A DNA stretch of 64,000 nucleotides from JAVBLD01 sp031553705 (GCA_031553705.1 JAVBLD010000002.1:1-64000); one strand, 5' to 3'. Positions 25,859 to 36,004 are shown, counted from the first letter of the stretch. Numbers and translations are program-made. The notes: a model not told the origin generated them from the letters alone.

Positions 25859-26051
25859 GATTTTGTTTTTTATCGTACGAATATAATCATTGCAATCATT
25901 TTAATAAAGAATAATCAAGTAAATAGTGTTATAAATGTAATTTTTCTTCTTTTGTTTCTTCTAGTTGTTTTTTTGGATATAAATAATTTTTTGCGTACCT
26001 GTTATTTTTATCATTTTTTGGTTTATCTTTAGCCTGTCAAAAATTGTGGTT

Positions 26052-26723
26052 ATGCTGAACTATGAAATAGTTGCTTTTTATAAAGATTCTGAGTCGGAAG
26101 TTTCGGCACATGCGGAAAGGATAAGTACCTTATATAATTTGAGACTAAGGTATGAGCAGGTGTCGGAATCGGAAGTCGCACTAGACATTTTATTAAGTCC
26201 GGCAACAGTAATGTGCGTATTTAATCGGGTGACGTATAAGTTTCGGAAAATGATGAATTACGTCTACCAATTGAATAAACCTGTTATTATCGTTCATGAG
26301 AATGACTATCTTGAGGGATACAGCAACCTGAAGGTTCCGGTGGGGTATGCCTTGGAGAATAAAGAAAAAGTGGTGTGGGTGAACTTCTTTCAGAGGAATA
26401 ACCCTAAGATACGTGTTGAATTGATCGTTCCTCGTGAAAAAGACGAGGATATCGCCTTTATGGTGGAAAATAATGTTGCTTTCATTGAAGAGGTTTTTCA
26501 TAAATCATCAGTCAATTATATCCGGACTTTCGTACAGGGAAGTTTTGAAAAGTGCTTGAAGCATATATTTCAAACCAGGGATAATAGTATTATCTTTATC
26601 ATGCGTCCTTTCAGGGTATTTTCATTTTATTATCCATATTCGATTCGTATGTTCAGAAAATATGCTCATACTCCGGTACTGATCATTCCGAGAAATGAGA
26701 AGCTTTATATCCCGTGCCATTAA
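26052..26723 (+). CDS. Usp-like (universal stress protein family) protein
   Basis: The 223-residue protein (from the ATG at 26052; a GTG two codons earlier is also possible) has two Usp-like halves. The C-terminal one runs NLKVPVGYALENKEKVVWVNFF, then RVELIVPREKDED and RKYAHTPVLIIPRN, the order of the first strand, middle and last strand of a Usp domain. The N-terminal half (YEIVAFYKDSESEVSAHAERI ... LNKPVIIVHENDY) ends with the same 'P-V-x-I-V' strand. The ATP-binding G-x2-G-x9-G-S/T motif is not visible, so it may not bind ATP. It is divergent from the hydrogenase operon. Confidence 0.55.
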   Translation: MLNYEIVAFYKDSESEVSAHAERISTLYNLRLRYEQVSESEVALDILLSPATVMCVFNRVTYKFRKMMNYVYQLNKPVIIVHENDYLEGYSNLKVPVGYALENKEKVVWVNFFQRNNPKIRVELIVPREKDEDIAFMVENNVAFIEEVFHKSSVNYIRTFVQGSFEKCLKHIFQTRDNSIIFIMRPFRVFSFYYPYSIRMFRKYAHTPVLIIPRNEKLYIPCH

Positions 26724-26819
26724 GGAAGCAGGGAGGTAAGAAATAAGACTTAGAAATCAGGATATTGTGCATTAGCCATACTCGCTATTGTAACCTTAAT
26801 ACCTGGTTTCTAATTTTTT

Positions 26820-29783
26820 TTATATGCTTAATCCTACAGAGAGGGTAAAATTGGTAAACATGTCTTTGTTTTGCGTTTCATAGCCGGTCCGGAGTCCAAC
26901 CCGTATCGGTACCGTTATTCGGAAAAGGTGCATGTCAGTGAAGACTTCGGCTCCATAAGAGTGATATTGTTGCTGTCCCCAGATGGATTTGGCATTTCCG
27001 GTGTCGAAAAAAACGCCGGCATCGATCCCTTTCAAAAATAATAAACCGGTGACGCGCTGATCCGGATAACAAACCGGAAAATAATAACTGAAATTTAATG
27101 TAGACATATCGTAGCCATATAGAGTGATACCTCTCGGGCTCCGGATTTTATTGCTATAATTCCGTTCATGAGTTGCCATGTGTTGATATCCGGCATAGGC
27201 ATTCACAGAGTGGTTTTTGAATATTCCGGGGAAATAGAATTGTCCCACTCCCCACCATTGAGCCCCTAGCTTGATCTTTTCTAACGGTGTGTGGGAATAT
27301 CCCCCACTTAATTTTTGTCCCCACCGGGGATAGAGTTCCTGAGTGGTCATTTGCCTTTGGTTACTGAAGCTTGCACCATATTCGATGATCTGGTAATGAC
27401 GGGCAGGTATATTAAGCCGATAGTCTTCTTTTGCGACAGGTTCCAGATAGTATACATTGTTTTGTGAGGTGATCTTGTATATGTTTTTCGCCTTGCTGTC
27501 GTGTAAAGCCGCCACTTTGTAGCGGACATAAGGCTGGAAGCTCCGGCTGTAGTTTTTCCTGCTAAGGTTAAAAGGGAGGCTTACGGTGATATCGGCGGAC
27601 GATAGACGGCTTTCATTCTGAGAGTAGATATTTTCCATCGTATCGGCTTGGATGTTTGTCGCCTTGGTAATAGATTGGTCATCGTATTTTCCGGTTTCGA
27701 GGTCCAGGTCGATGACCGGCCACCATCCTAGGTAACTGGCATTAAATATCCATGCGCCATGATTATAATTCGATTTCCAGACATAGCCTGCCGTAAAAGA
27801 TAGGGTACTTAGTTTGTTTTGCGAATAAACCACCGCACCAAAATCCAGTTCCGGATTATTCAGGTCGAAGGATACAGGTCCCCAGCTATGAATATTAGGC
27901 AGATGGGTAAATTTGTTATATTTTTTTGTTTGGAATATGGAATCTGCTGCATATTTTGGTTGCCAGTTTTCTAATTTACGGAAAGTGTCGGCCAGATAAA
28001 AATGGTTCATTTCTATCGGCCGGGCCGGTAATTCACTGATCTTCGCTTTTCCCGGCTTATATCCGTCCGAAGTATAAAACGAAAAGTAGAGCGAATCGCC
28101 GGTTGCGTCAAGCGACGGAAAACGGATGCCGAAGGGGGCGTTCAAGATATTTTCGGTGCGGTTGTTTTTCAGGTTTTTCCGGTATAAAGAGTTGTTGCCG
28201 TTAAAGGCTGCCCGGAAGAACAGCAGGCTATCCGATTGTACCGGACAGTCTATCTCGGCGGTGACGGTTTCGTAGACTTTCTCCCTTTTCCCGCTTACCG
28301 GATCGATCGATTCAAGATGAATGCCGGCAGGCGTTTGTACGACAACATTGATTTTCCCGGCATAGTAGGATGGATGGATAAACAGTTCTTCATCTCCGGC
28401 TTTAAGCTTTGATATATCGTGTTTTAGACCGGAATCAAGTAGTATAATTGAAGCCTGGTTCCGGCGGTTGACCTCCACACAGCCCCATCCATTGACGGTA
28501 GCGAACGGAGCAAACCGGTTATATTGGCTTTTATGCCGTTTATAACGTTTTTGGTGCATGTCGTAACTACATAGTATCATTCTGCCGCCCAGTTGCCAAC
28601 GGAGATCCGGTTTGTATTCCGCCCATACGATCATACTGTCCCGGACTGAGAATGTATAGTCGTAGAGGGTGCCGGTATTGGTCAGCAGGGTCTCTTGTTC
28701 ACCCTGTAGCAGTACAAAGGCCCCTGTTTGGCGTATGCCTTGCTTATAGGCGATTACTCCTCCACCGGAAACAGGTACGGGGTGGTAGTAGTTGGCATAA
28801 TATTTATTATGGGTGGGAATCGTATCGAATTGATCGTTTATCGCTTTTGCTTCTTTCATCCAAATTTGCTTCAGTTCGGCAAAGTTGTCCAGGTAGAGCA
28901 TACGCTGTCCGTTTTTATGGGTATTTGCCTGTTTTACACTATCCGGATTGGAAAAAAGGTTGCGGAAAGAAGGAGTATTCCATAGGCTGTCTCTTTTTTC
29001 TTTCATTGTCAATGCAAGACTTTTGGAAAAAGGGATCAGACTGAACGGGCGTCGTCCTACTCGGTCGATTGCGTTGTCCCAGATCTCAGGACCATAATTG
29101 GCATACGAGTTGGACGTCATATAATAGCCTAGGACGTACCGGTTCGGTATATAATCCTTGAATGATCCCAATACTGCTTTCTGCATGATATAGAGCCTTT
29201 TCTCTACCAATTGGGCTTTCATTTCATTTAAGAATTCGGGAGAACGTCCCCGTCCGATGTTTCCGAGCGCTGTTTCGAAACAGACGGCGTCACCCTCCAT
29301 AAACCACATCGGAAGATAAATTCCGACCATAGCGATCGGAAATATATCCCCGAAGATATGATAGAAGAACTCTGTCACTCCCTGATTCACTTTGTCTAGT
29401 TGTACGATATGGCGGTATTCGTGTACGCATAATTGTTCCAGCCAGTTATCCGTCGGCTCTTGCGGCGGCGTAGTATATAACTCGCTTTTCTTCGGCGCCC
29501 AACCTACATTGCCATTCGATATACCTCCGTCGGCATGTAAGATGATTGACATCTTTTTGGGCTTGTGCTTCAGGGTGTTGGTATGGTTATAGAGTTGATG
29601 ATATATGTTGGCTACTTTTTGAGCATTCTTTTCAAAAAAATCAGGGTATATGATCTGAAAATCAGATGTATTAATCTGTTTCCACCGAAGGGTGGCCCGG
29701 TCTTGCCCGAAGTTGACAAATTGTGCGGATACGGTTAGTATGGTATATAATGAGAATACGGCAGATAGTATCGCTTTTTTCAT
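26820..29783 (-). CDS. Large secreted zincin-like protein with C-terminal outer-membrane barrel
   Basis: From the ATG at 29783 the product has 987 residues and a signal peptide MKKAILSAVFSLYTILTVSAQ. Residues about 30-250 look like a gluzincin domain with an H-E-Y-R-H motif (near residues 121-125) and MWFMEGDAVCFET about 45 residues later as the third-ligand region. A middle region (about 300-600) has repeated 'YDYTF ... DSMIVWAEYKPD' strands like a TolB-type propeller. The last 350 residues have barrel strands and end TLSVGLSI. It is probably a surface-anchored peptidase-like protein, with substrate unknown. Confidence 0.65.
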   Translation of the reverse strand: MKKAILSAVFSLYTILTVSAQFVNFGQDRATLRWKQINTSDFQIIYPDFFEKNAQKVANIYHQLYNHTNTLKHKPKKMSIILHADGGISNGNVGWAPKKSELYTTPPQEPTDNWLEQLCVHEYRHIVQLDKVNQGVTEFFYHIFGDIFPIAMVGIYLPMWFMEGDAVCFETALGNIGRGRSPEFLNEMKAQLVEKRLYIMQKAVLGSFKDYIPNRYVLGYYMTSNSYANYGPEIWDNAIDRVGRRPFSLIPFSKSLALTMKEKRDSLWNTPSFRNLFSNPDSVKQANTHKNGQRMLYLDNFAELKQIWMKEAKAINDQFDTIPTHNKYYANYYHPVPVSGGGVIAYKQGIRQTGAFVLLQGEQETLLTNTGTLYDYTFSVRDSMIVWAEYKPDLRWQLGGRMILCSYDMHQKRYKRHKSQYNRFAPFATVNGWGCVEVNRRNQASIILLDSGLKHDISKLKAGDEELFIHPSYYAGKINVVVQTPAGIHLESIDPVSGKREKVYETVTAEIDCPVQSDSLLFFRAAFNGNNSLYRKNLKNNRTENILNAPFGIRFPSLDATGDSLYFSFYTSDGYKPGKAKISELPARPIEMNHFYLADTFRKLENWQPKYAADSIFQTKKYNKFTHLPNIHSWGPVSFDLNNPELDFGAVVYSQNKLSTLSFTAGYVWKSNYNHGAWIFNASYLGWWPVIDLDLETGKYDDQSITKATNIQADTMENIYSQNESRLSSADITVSLPFNLSRKNYSRSFQPYVRYKVAALHDSKAKNIYKITSQNNVYYLEPVAKEDYRLNIPARHYQIIEYGASFSNQRQMTTQELYPRWGQKLSGGYSHTPLEKIKLGAQWWGVGQFYFPGIFKNHSVNAYAGYQHMATHERNYSNKIRSPRGITLYGYDMSTLNFSYYFPVCYPDQRVTGLLFLKGIDAGVFFDTGNAKSIWGQQQYHSYGAEVFTDMHLFRITVPIRVGLRTGYETQNKDMFTNFTLSVGLSI

Positions 29784-29863
29784 TTGTATTATCAAGGATA
29801 AGGTCTGTAATAGGGCAAAGTTACAATTTATCCATGAATATCAGTAACATTTCGGGGGATTGA

Positions 29864-32686
29864 TTATCTCCTGCAAATTTCTGCATAGCAGCAGGTACGG
29901 CATTTTTTTCCATCCATCGCCTGTTCGAAATTACAGTCAGTCGAATATAGCTCTTCCAGCAGTTTTATAAGATTGCTATGAAACTCCTCTTTGTATCTGT
30001 CAAAAGCAAGTACGAACTCTTTATTGCATTTCAACAGGTGGTTGTACTCTTTGTCGGACAATAGCTTAATGCTGTAGATGCCGGGAATCAGAGGAGTGTC
30101 CGGCTGACCGGCGGAGTAATAGTACATCAGGCAATAGAGCATTGTCTGGAAAGCGGCTTTGTTCCGGAGCCCGTTTTCCCGGTCGAACAGGGAGGAGATA
30201 TCTTTGAATGAGGCAGTATCACTGCCGGTTTTATAGTCAATGATCCGGATACCGTTTTCCGTACGGTCGATCCGGTCGATGTATCCGCCGACAAATACTT
30301 GTTTCCGTCCCCGGTCCGTATTGATTTCTACTGGAACGGAAAATTTCTGTTCCATTGCAATGATCCGGAAAGGAGTATTCTTTTTGTCATATTTCAGCAT
30401 CTCCCGGATATATTTTTTGATTACATCCAGGATCAGTTCATTACTTCCGCTGTCCATCAGTTGTGAAACCTGTAGGTTATAGAGCTTCAGGTATGAATTC
30501 CGGATGTGTTTGTCAATCGATGTGTCGTCCCGGATGATTTGGTCGATAGTGTTTTCAGTGACTTGCCCATCAGGAACAGTAGTATAGAGCGATTGGGCGC
30601 ATTCGTGGAAAATCGTTCCCAACAGCCGGTGATCCAATTCTTCGGATATCTCTTCCTTTTCTTCAATCCGGGCGATATACCTGAAGTAGAATTTCAACGG
30701 GCATTCCAGATAAATATTTAATGCCGACGGGGAGAGGGTCTGCTGTTGCGATTCGCACCATGTGTCGAGTATCTGGAGGATTTCGTCGTTTTTGGCTATC
30801 CGGATCGATTTATTATCCTGTATCGAAATCAGGTTTTGAAAGTTCCGCTCCCGGATAGGAAGCCCCGATTCGTATTTGATTTGGTACAGAAAGCGGCTCA
30901 TCTCTCCGCTGTTTATCCCTTTGGTGGTCGCAGAATAGAGTATTTTGACGCTTTTAGCCCGTTGCAACAGGCGGTAAAAGTAGTAAGCGAACAGTGCGTC
31001 CTGATGCTCCGGTACCGGAAGCGCAAATCCGGACCTTAGGTTATAAGGGATAAAGGAAGATGTGATACTACTTTTAGGCAGAATACCTTCATTAGCCGAC
31101 AGGATGATCAAATTCTTGAAATCCAGCATACGGGTCTCCATCAACCCCATCAGTTGCAACCCTTCCAGCGGTTCCCCCGAAAAAGGGATGGAGATTGTAT
31201 TGATAATCCGGTTAATGATCTGGACATAGAATTTGTTTTCGGGAACGATACCTTCTTCTTTAAATATGTTATACAGGATCTGGATTTGGGTATAGATTGA
31301 AAAAATCATCTCTTTTTCTATCGGATGCCGGAGTTCGTCGTCAGGGTTGAATGAACGAATAAACCGTTCCAGGATATTCAGCAGAAATATCGGAAACTCC
31401 TCCTCCCCGGAAGAAAAAATTGCCCGCGTGATTTCATTGAAATGCAGGTGTTTTTCCGCAATATAGATGATGTTCTTTTGGTTGATGTAGCCGGAAATCC
31501 GACTGATGTCGTCCGGGCAGTGCTCTTTGATCAATTTGTGGTTCAATAGCGCTATTACCGGTTTATAGTAATAATAGGTTCCTCCTTTCTCTTTTTTTGC
31601 ATAGCTTTTCAGGTCGCCCAGCATACTGATCAAGGCGGCTACCGGTGTGTTCTGGGCGGGATATCCCATCGTAATGTTGATTTTCCGGACATGGCTTGGA
31701 ATGGAGTGTATGACTGGAGCTAACATTCTTTCGTCGCATAGTACAATAGCCGTGTCATGGTTTTCTTGTCGGATAAGTTCCTCGGTGAGGGTCGGAATCA
31801 GTTTGGCTTGCCCCACTCCGGAAGGCACCGAGATATATTCGATTTGTTTGCCGTTGTGCCGGAAATTATTAAAATGTTCCGGACCCAGTTCATTCGGAAA
31901 AGCCACAAGGTTTTCCCGGATATAGTGTCCGGCTTCGTGGTCTTTGTTCGAGATATAATAGGTATCGTAATCCCAGTAAAAAGAGGCCCTTCTGCTGTTC
32001 TGATAAAAAGAAAATATTTTTTTCTCACAAATATTCAGTGCATTGAAGCCGGCAAATATGATCTTTTCAGGATGGTCGTATGTTTCAAGGTACTCGCAAA
32101 ACCGACGCTGTCCCATACCCTCATAACATAGATCCTCCCCGACCAGGTTTGATTTGAAGTCGGTGTAGGTGTCGTATAGTTTATCCCATACATTTAAGAA
32201 TACCTGCTGTTCCTGGCTGTACTTTTCGGGATTAAAGGTTTTCCAGAAGCTTTTGATGGCTTCGACCTGTTCCGGCGTGAGATACGGGAAATTTTGTTCC
32301 AGCTCTTTCAATGCAGTCAGGTTTGAAAACAAGGCTTTGGCATCTGCCATATATTTGTCAATATCGTCGAAATCCCCCAACAGCATGTTACCCCAGTAGT
32401 AAAAATCTTCAAATTTTTCGGGTATTCCGGAAACCTTAAGGTAGGATTTATAAAGCTTAATGATCAGAGTCAGGTCCTCGGCTTTTTTCAGGCCTGTCCG
32501 CCTTTCGATAAATTCGCTGAGGGTGAATATCTCAGGCATCCATACTGGTTGGTAAATGAGTTTGGACAACTCTTCTGCCAGAAAAAGGCCGGCTCTTTTA
32601 TTCGGGAAAATAATAGTCAGTTTATCAAAATGGCCGTTATATTTTTTAACCAGATCCTTAGCAAATAGATGAAGAAATGTCGACAT
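29864..32686 (-). CDS. addB: AddB-like PD-(D/E)XK nuclease subunit
   Basis: The 940-residue protein looks like the AddB subunit of an AddAB-type DNA-repair helicase-nuclease. A UvrD-like inactive helicase body is followed by a PD-(D/E)XK nuclease (RIDRTENGIRIIDYKTGSD near residues 803-821). A [4Fe-4S] cluster is formed by Cys near 660 (YLECPLKFYFRY) and the C-terminal Cys929, Cys932/933 and Cys938 (CRTCCYAEIC). The Walker A box that AddB of Firmicutes has is not visible at the N-terminus (FPNKRAG). The helicase partner AddA is not in this window. It is separated from the zincin gene by 80 bp. Confidence 0.75.
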   Translation of the reverse strand: MSTFLHLFAKDLVKKYNGHFDKLTIIFPNKRAGLFLAEELSKLIYQPVWMPEIFTLSEFIERRTGLKKAEDLTLIIKLYKSYLKVSGIPEKFEDFYYWGNMLLGDFDDIDKYMADAKALFSNLTALKELEQNFPYLTPEQVEAIKSFWKTFNPEKYSQEQQVFLNVWDKLYDTYTDFKSNLVGEDLCYEGMGQRRFCEYLETYDHPEKIIFAGFNALNICEKKIFSFYQNSRRASFYWDYDTYYISNKDHEAGHYIRENLVAFPNELGPEHFNNFRHNGKQIEYISVPSGVGQAKLIPTLTEELIRQENHDTAIVLCDERMLAPVIHSIPSHVRKINITMGYPAQNTPVAALISMLGDLKSYAKKEKGGTYYYYKPVIALLNHKLIKEHCPDDISRISGYINQKNIIYIAEKHLHFNEITRAIFSSGEEEFPIFLLNILERFIRSFNPDDELRHPIEKEMIFSIYTQIQILYNIFKEEGIVPENKFYVQIINRIINTISIPFSGEPLEGLQLMGLMETRMLDFKNLIILSANEGILPKSSITSSFIPYNLRSGFALPVPEHQDALFAYYFYRLLQRAKSVKILYSATTKGINSGEMSRFLYQIKYESGLPIRERNFQNLISIQDNKSIRIAKNDEILQILDTWCESQQQTLSPSALNIYLECPLKFYFRYIARIEEKEEISEELDHRLLGTIFHECAQSLYTTVPDGQVTENTIDQIIRDDTSIDKHIRNSYLKLYNLQVSQLMDSGSNELILDVIKKYIREMLKYDKKNTPFRIIAMEQKFSVPVEINTDRGRKQVFVGGYIDRIDRTENGIRIIDYKTGSDTASFKDISSLFDRENGLRNKAAFQTMLYCLMYYYSAGQPDTPLIPGIYSIKLLSDKEYNHLLKCNKEFVLAFDRYKEEFHSNLIKLLEELYSTDCNFEQAMDGKKCRTCCYAEICRR

Positions 32687-32738
32687 ATCAAGAGGTACTT
32701 TGGATTAAATTCCGGTTGTCCGGCTATCTTATTGACTT

Positions 32739-32768
32739 TTTGTTTTCAGATGAAAAATTTTAACTTTG
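32739..32768 (+). promoter_or_regulatory. Putative promoter of the nitroreductase gene
   Basis: TTTG at 32739-32742 and TAACTTTG at 32761-32768 are separated by 18 bp, close to the Bacteroidota -33/-7 pattern. The predicted leader to the gene start at 32941 is about 165 bases and includes an AT-rich spacer motif. Confidence 0.6.
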
Positions 32769-32940
32769 CATACATTACAGTAGGTAAAAATATAAATAAA
32801 TTGAGAATTAAGAATTAGAAATCGGGAATAAATGATATAAAGGAGTTGGTCCCGGATTCACTTTAGGGAGCAACCGGCGGGAATCTGAGTGTTCGGGAGT
32901 TTTGCTATATATTTATTCAGAATTTAAATCCCAGATTATT

Positions 32941-33528
32941 ATGGTACTGAAAGATTTATTATTACGAAACAGAAGTTACCGGCGTTATTATCAGGATATT
33001 AAAATATCAAGGCAGGAATTGACCGATTTAGTGGAGTTGACGCGTTGGTGTTCTTCCGGCAGAAATGCACAACCGTTGAAGTACTGTCTGGTGGACGACG
33101 AAAAAGTATGCGGTGAAGTGTTTGAAACCCTTTCATGGGCAGGCTATTTGTTCGATTGGGACGGGCCTGAAGAGGGAGAACGTCCGACAGCCTATTTGAT
33201 CCAGTTGTTGGATACGGAGATCGCAGAAAACTGTTTGTGTGATGACGGTTTACAAGCGCAGGCGATACTGCTGGGTGCTGTGGAAAAAAACTACGGTGGC
33301 TGTATGATTAAAGCGTTTAAAAACGACAAGTTAAGGTCTATTCTGAATTTGCCTGATGCATTGAAGATTATGTATGTTATCGCTTTGGGAAAACCTAAAG
33401 AGGTGATTGTACTGGACGACATGTCAAGCGGTGGCAGTTATAAATATTGGCGCGAACCGGATGGTACCCATCATGTTCCTAAACGGAAAATTGATGAACT
33501 GATATATAAACTGGATGCCGGATTCTAA
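32941..33528 (+). CDS. Nitroreductase-family protein
   Basis: From the ATG at 32941 (MVLKDLLLRNRSYRRYYQ; frames from further upstream would add 13 residues without homology) the product has 195 residues. RNRSYRRYY at the start and ELTRWCSSGRNAQPLKYCLVDD match the FMN-binding segments of the NfnB/FRP-like nitroreductases. AQAILLGAVEKNYGGCMIKAF and MYVIALGKPKEVIVLDD give the middle helix and last strand. It is probably an NAD(P)H-dependent flavin oxidoreductase, with its physiological substrate unknown. It is followed 34 bp later by the FAH-like gene. Confidence 0.82.
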   Translation: MVLKDLLLRNRSYRRYYQDIKISRQELTDLVELTRWCSSGRNAQPLKYCLVDDEKVCGEVFETLSWAGYLFDWDGPEEGERPTAYLIQLLDTEIAENCLCDDGLQAQAILLGAVEKNYGGCMIKAFKNDKLRSILNLPDALKIMYVIALGKPKEVIVLDDMSSGGSYKYWREPDGTHHVPKRKIDELIYKLDAGF

Positions 33529-33562
33529 TAATATTCGTTATTACTGATTCAAAATTTAGGTT

Positions 33563-34129
33563 ATGAAGGTTCTCTGTGCGGAATATAGTAGCAAGGGAGA
33601 GGCTGTCATTGTGCCGGTCGGAGATGATGTGTTGCTTCGTAATAATGAGGATTTTTATTTTCCTCCATTCACCGCTGCACTAAGCGGTGTGCCCCAGCTT
33701 GTGCTCCGGATAAGCAAACTCGGAAAAGGAATAGGTGAACGGTTTGCTTCCAGGTATTATGATAAAATAGGAGTAGGGGTGCGGTTTTATGCCGATACGC
33801 TTGAAAATGAGCTTCGCCGGAAGGAGTTACCCTTGATTGTGGCTTCTTCCTTTGATAATTCCGCTGCGATCAGCGTAATGAAACCATTACCCGCCTCTTC
33901 TGTCAATTATACTATGTGGGTGAACGGAGAACTTGTTTTTGAAGGTAATCCGGAAGGGTTACCATTATCATTTGACGGATTACTGGCACTTTCATCCGAT
34001 TATCATATGATAAAGATTGGTGATTTTATCTTTTGTGGAAACCTATTCCGATACAAAGGATTACAGATAAATGATCGTATCCGTGTTTATCTGGGTGAAG
34101 ATAAGCTGTTGGATTTTCATATCCGATAG
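33563..34129 (+). CDS. Degenerate fumarylacetoacetate-hydrolase-fold protein
   Basis: The 188-residue protein follows the FAH/YcgM-type order: a lead YFPPFTAALSG, RISKLGKGIGERFASRYYDKIGVGVRF and a C-terminal MIKIGDFIFCG. The metal ligands of active members are lost: the Glu-x-Glu pair in the strand before R-I is replaced by Val43/Gln45 (VPQLVLRI), and the third Asp after 'GVGV' is Arg74. The protein is probably not a metal-dependent hydrolase and may have a binding role. It lies downstream of the nitroreductase and converges with the acyl-CoA synthetase, with a 9-bp gap. Confidence 0.7.
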   Translation: MKVLCAEYSSKGEAVIVPVGDDVLLRNNEDFYFPPFTAALSGVPQLVLRISKLGKGIGERFASRYYDKIGVGVRFYADTLENELRRKELPLIVASSFDNSAAISVMKPLPASSVNYTMWVNGELVFEGNPEGLPLSFDGLLALSSDYHMIKIGDFIFCGNLFRYKGLQINDRIRVYLGEDKLLDFHIR

Positions 34130-34138
34130 TCCCCGGGC

Positions 34139-35821
34139 TTATTTTATCGTGATATTATTATACAGAAAACGTTTGATCTTCTGTGTAGGCGTTTTCTCGA
34201 AAGGTTCGCTTTGTATCATAACCAATTGCAACTTTGAAAAGCTATTTACTCTTGAATTAACATACTCAAAAAGCTCTTTTTTATGCTCCTCAATGCGTTC
34301 GTTGAGAAGGGCTTTGTAGTTGTCCGCCTGGTCTTTTAGTTTATGGTACTGTTTTTCCAACTCTTCCGTATTAAAGTGTACCATGGCTACCAGTTTGCCT
34401 TTGTATTCGACAACAAGTGATTCGTTGACAAACCGGAAGTTATTGATGATGGATTCGATCTCTTCGGGATAGATATTTTCTCCGGACGATCCGAGGATCA
34501 TTGTTTTTATGCGACCTCTGATAGTTAACCTTCCTTTGGCATCAAACGATCCGAGGTCACCGGTTTTAAACCAACCGTCTTCAGTGATCACTTCCTGGGT
34601 TAGTTCCGGTTTTTTATAGTAACCTTTCATGATGTGCGGTCCTTTGATCCATATTTCTCCCTCCCCGCTTTGGTCTGGATCATTGATTTTGATACTTACT
34701 CCTTCCATCGGTAGTCCTACGCCTTGGTAGAAGGTGTCTGCCGGAGCAGCGCCTGCCGACATCGGGGAAGTTTCGGTCAGGCCGTAGCCGATTGCATATG
34801 GAAATTTAGCTTCCCGTAAGAATTGTTCTACGGTACCGTCTAATTTCGAACCACCGATACCAAAGAATATGATTTCTCCCCCGAAGGTTTGCATCAATTT
34901 TTTCCCGGCCAATCGGTTTAGTATTTTCCGGGTAGGAGCAAAACGATAGAGAGTTGCCATCGTTTTTGACGAATTGAATTTCGGCAGTATCTGGGTTTTA
35001 TAAATTTTCTCAATGATCAACGGCACCGAAAGCATAATCGTGGGTTTTACCTTTTGCATCGCCGGTACCAGCAGTTTTGGCGTCGGAACGCGATCTAGAT
35101 AGTAAACCTGTGCTCCGAACATAAGAGGAAGTAGTAACCCCAACGTATTTTCAAAAGTGTGAGCAATCGGCAGGATACTTAAAAAACGGTCCTTTTCGCA
35201 GATCGGTTGTATTGTGCTGCACTGCTTTGCATCCCAGATCAGATTACGGTGTGATAGTTCTACGCCTTTCGAAAAACCGGTGGTACCTGAGGTGTAGATA
35301 ATTGAGGCTGTATCCTCTTCATTTACCACAACTTCCGGCAAGTTACAATCATCCCAATCGCTATTCGGTTCCAAACAATCTACATGTGCCGTATCGTGTT
35401 CGTCGGGAATATAAGCAAAGTTGTTCAGTAGTATTTTGTGTCGAAGCTGGCCGGTCTTTACCTGAACGACATTATTATAAAGCAGTTTGGAAACAAAAAG
35501 GACTTTTGCTTCCGAGTGTTCGAGTATGTTCTGGATTTCCGTGGTACTGAATCCCGGCAATATCGGTACGGCTATAGCTCCGATATTTGCAATGGCAAAT
35601 TGTGCGACACCCCAGTTAGGCATGTTAGCGCCGAAAATGGCTACTCTGTCATGTTGCGCAACGCCAAGATGTGTCAAGTATTTGGAAATCGAAATAACTT
35701 CATTATGGAAATCCTCATAAGTTCTATGGCCGGATTGAACAAAATTTAAAGATAAATTTTTTTTGAATTTGGAACAACTGTATTTTAGCAATTCCGGTAA
35801 TGTCAATATATTTAAATACAT
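34139..35821 (-). CDS. fadD: Long-chain acyl-CoA synthetase (AMP-binding)
   Basis: The 560-residue enzyme should activate fatty acids through an acyl-adenylate to acyl-CoA (or acyl-ACP). Motifs: SIIYTSGTTGFSKGVELSHRN (P-loop near residues 170-190), IGYGLTETSPM (A5), and GWFKTGDLGSFD then KTMILGSSGENIYPEEIE in the C-terminal domain. A C-terminal Lys region (KTPTQKIKR) supplies the adenylation-stage Lys. The N-terminal extension is short and there is no signal peptide, so it is probably membrane-associated from the cytosol. It is the only gene of its minus-strand unit here. Confidence 0.85.
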   Translation of the reverse strand: MYLNILTLPELLKYSCSKFKKNLSLNFVQSGHRTYEDFHNEVISISKYLTHLGVAQHDRVAIFGANMPNWGVAQFAIANIGAIAVPILPGFSTTEIQNILEHSEAKVLFVSKLLYNNVVQVKTGQLRHKILLNNFAYIPDEHDTAHVDCLEPNSDWDDCNLPEVVVNEEDTASIIYTSGTTGFSKGVELSHRNLIWDAKQCSTIQPICEKDRFLSILPIAHTFENTLGLLLPLMFGAQVYYLDRVPTPKLLVPAMQKVKPTIMLSVPLIIEKIYKTQILPKFNSSKTMATLYRFAPTRKILNRLAGKKLMQTFGGEIIFFGIGGSKLDGTVEQFLREAKFPYAIGYGLTETSPMSAGAAPADTFYQGVGLPMEGVSIKINDPDQSGEGEIWIKGPHIMKGYYKKPELTQEVITEDGWFKTGDLGSFDAKGRLTIRGRIKTMILGSSGENIYPEEIESIINNFRFVNESLVVEYKGKLVAMVHFNTEELEKQYHKLKDQADNYKALLNERIEEHKKELFEYVNSRVNSFSKLQLVMIQSEPFEKTPTQKIKRFLYNNITIK

Positions 35822-35920
35822 GATAATCTCCCCTGAATTATGGTGTAAAGGTAAGGCTAATTTCTTATAATCCAGTTAAAAAGTGGTAAAAAAACAGTGT
35901 TGCATAGTTAAATTAAAATC

Positions 35921-35979
35921 TGACACCTCCCCTTAAATCGGACAAGTCCGAATAGAGGAGGTGACCGATATTCATCGGT
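35921..35979 (-). terminator. Hairpin region downstream of rpoD
   Basis: CACCTCC at 35924-35930 pairs with GGAGGTG at 35957-35963 around an inner TCGGAC-AA-GTCCGA hairpin. A second hairpin, ACCGAT-ATTC-ATCGGT, lies beside it. On the minus strand an AT-rich tract with TTTTAATTT follows. This is the likely rpoD terminator. Confidence 0.55.
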
Positions 35980-36004
35980 ATTCAATTTTATTTGAAAACC
36001 GACG

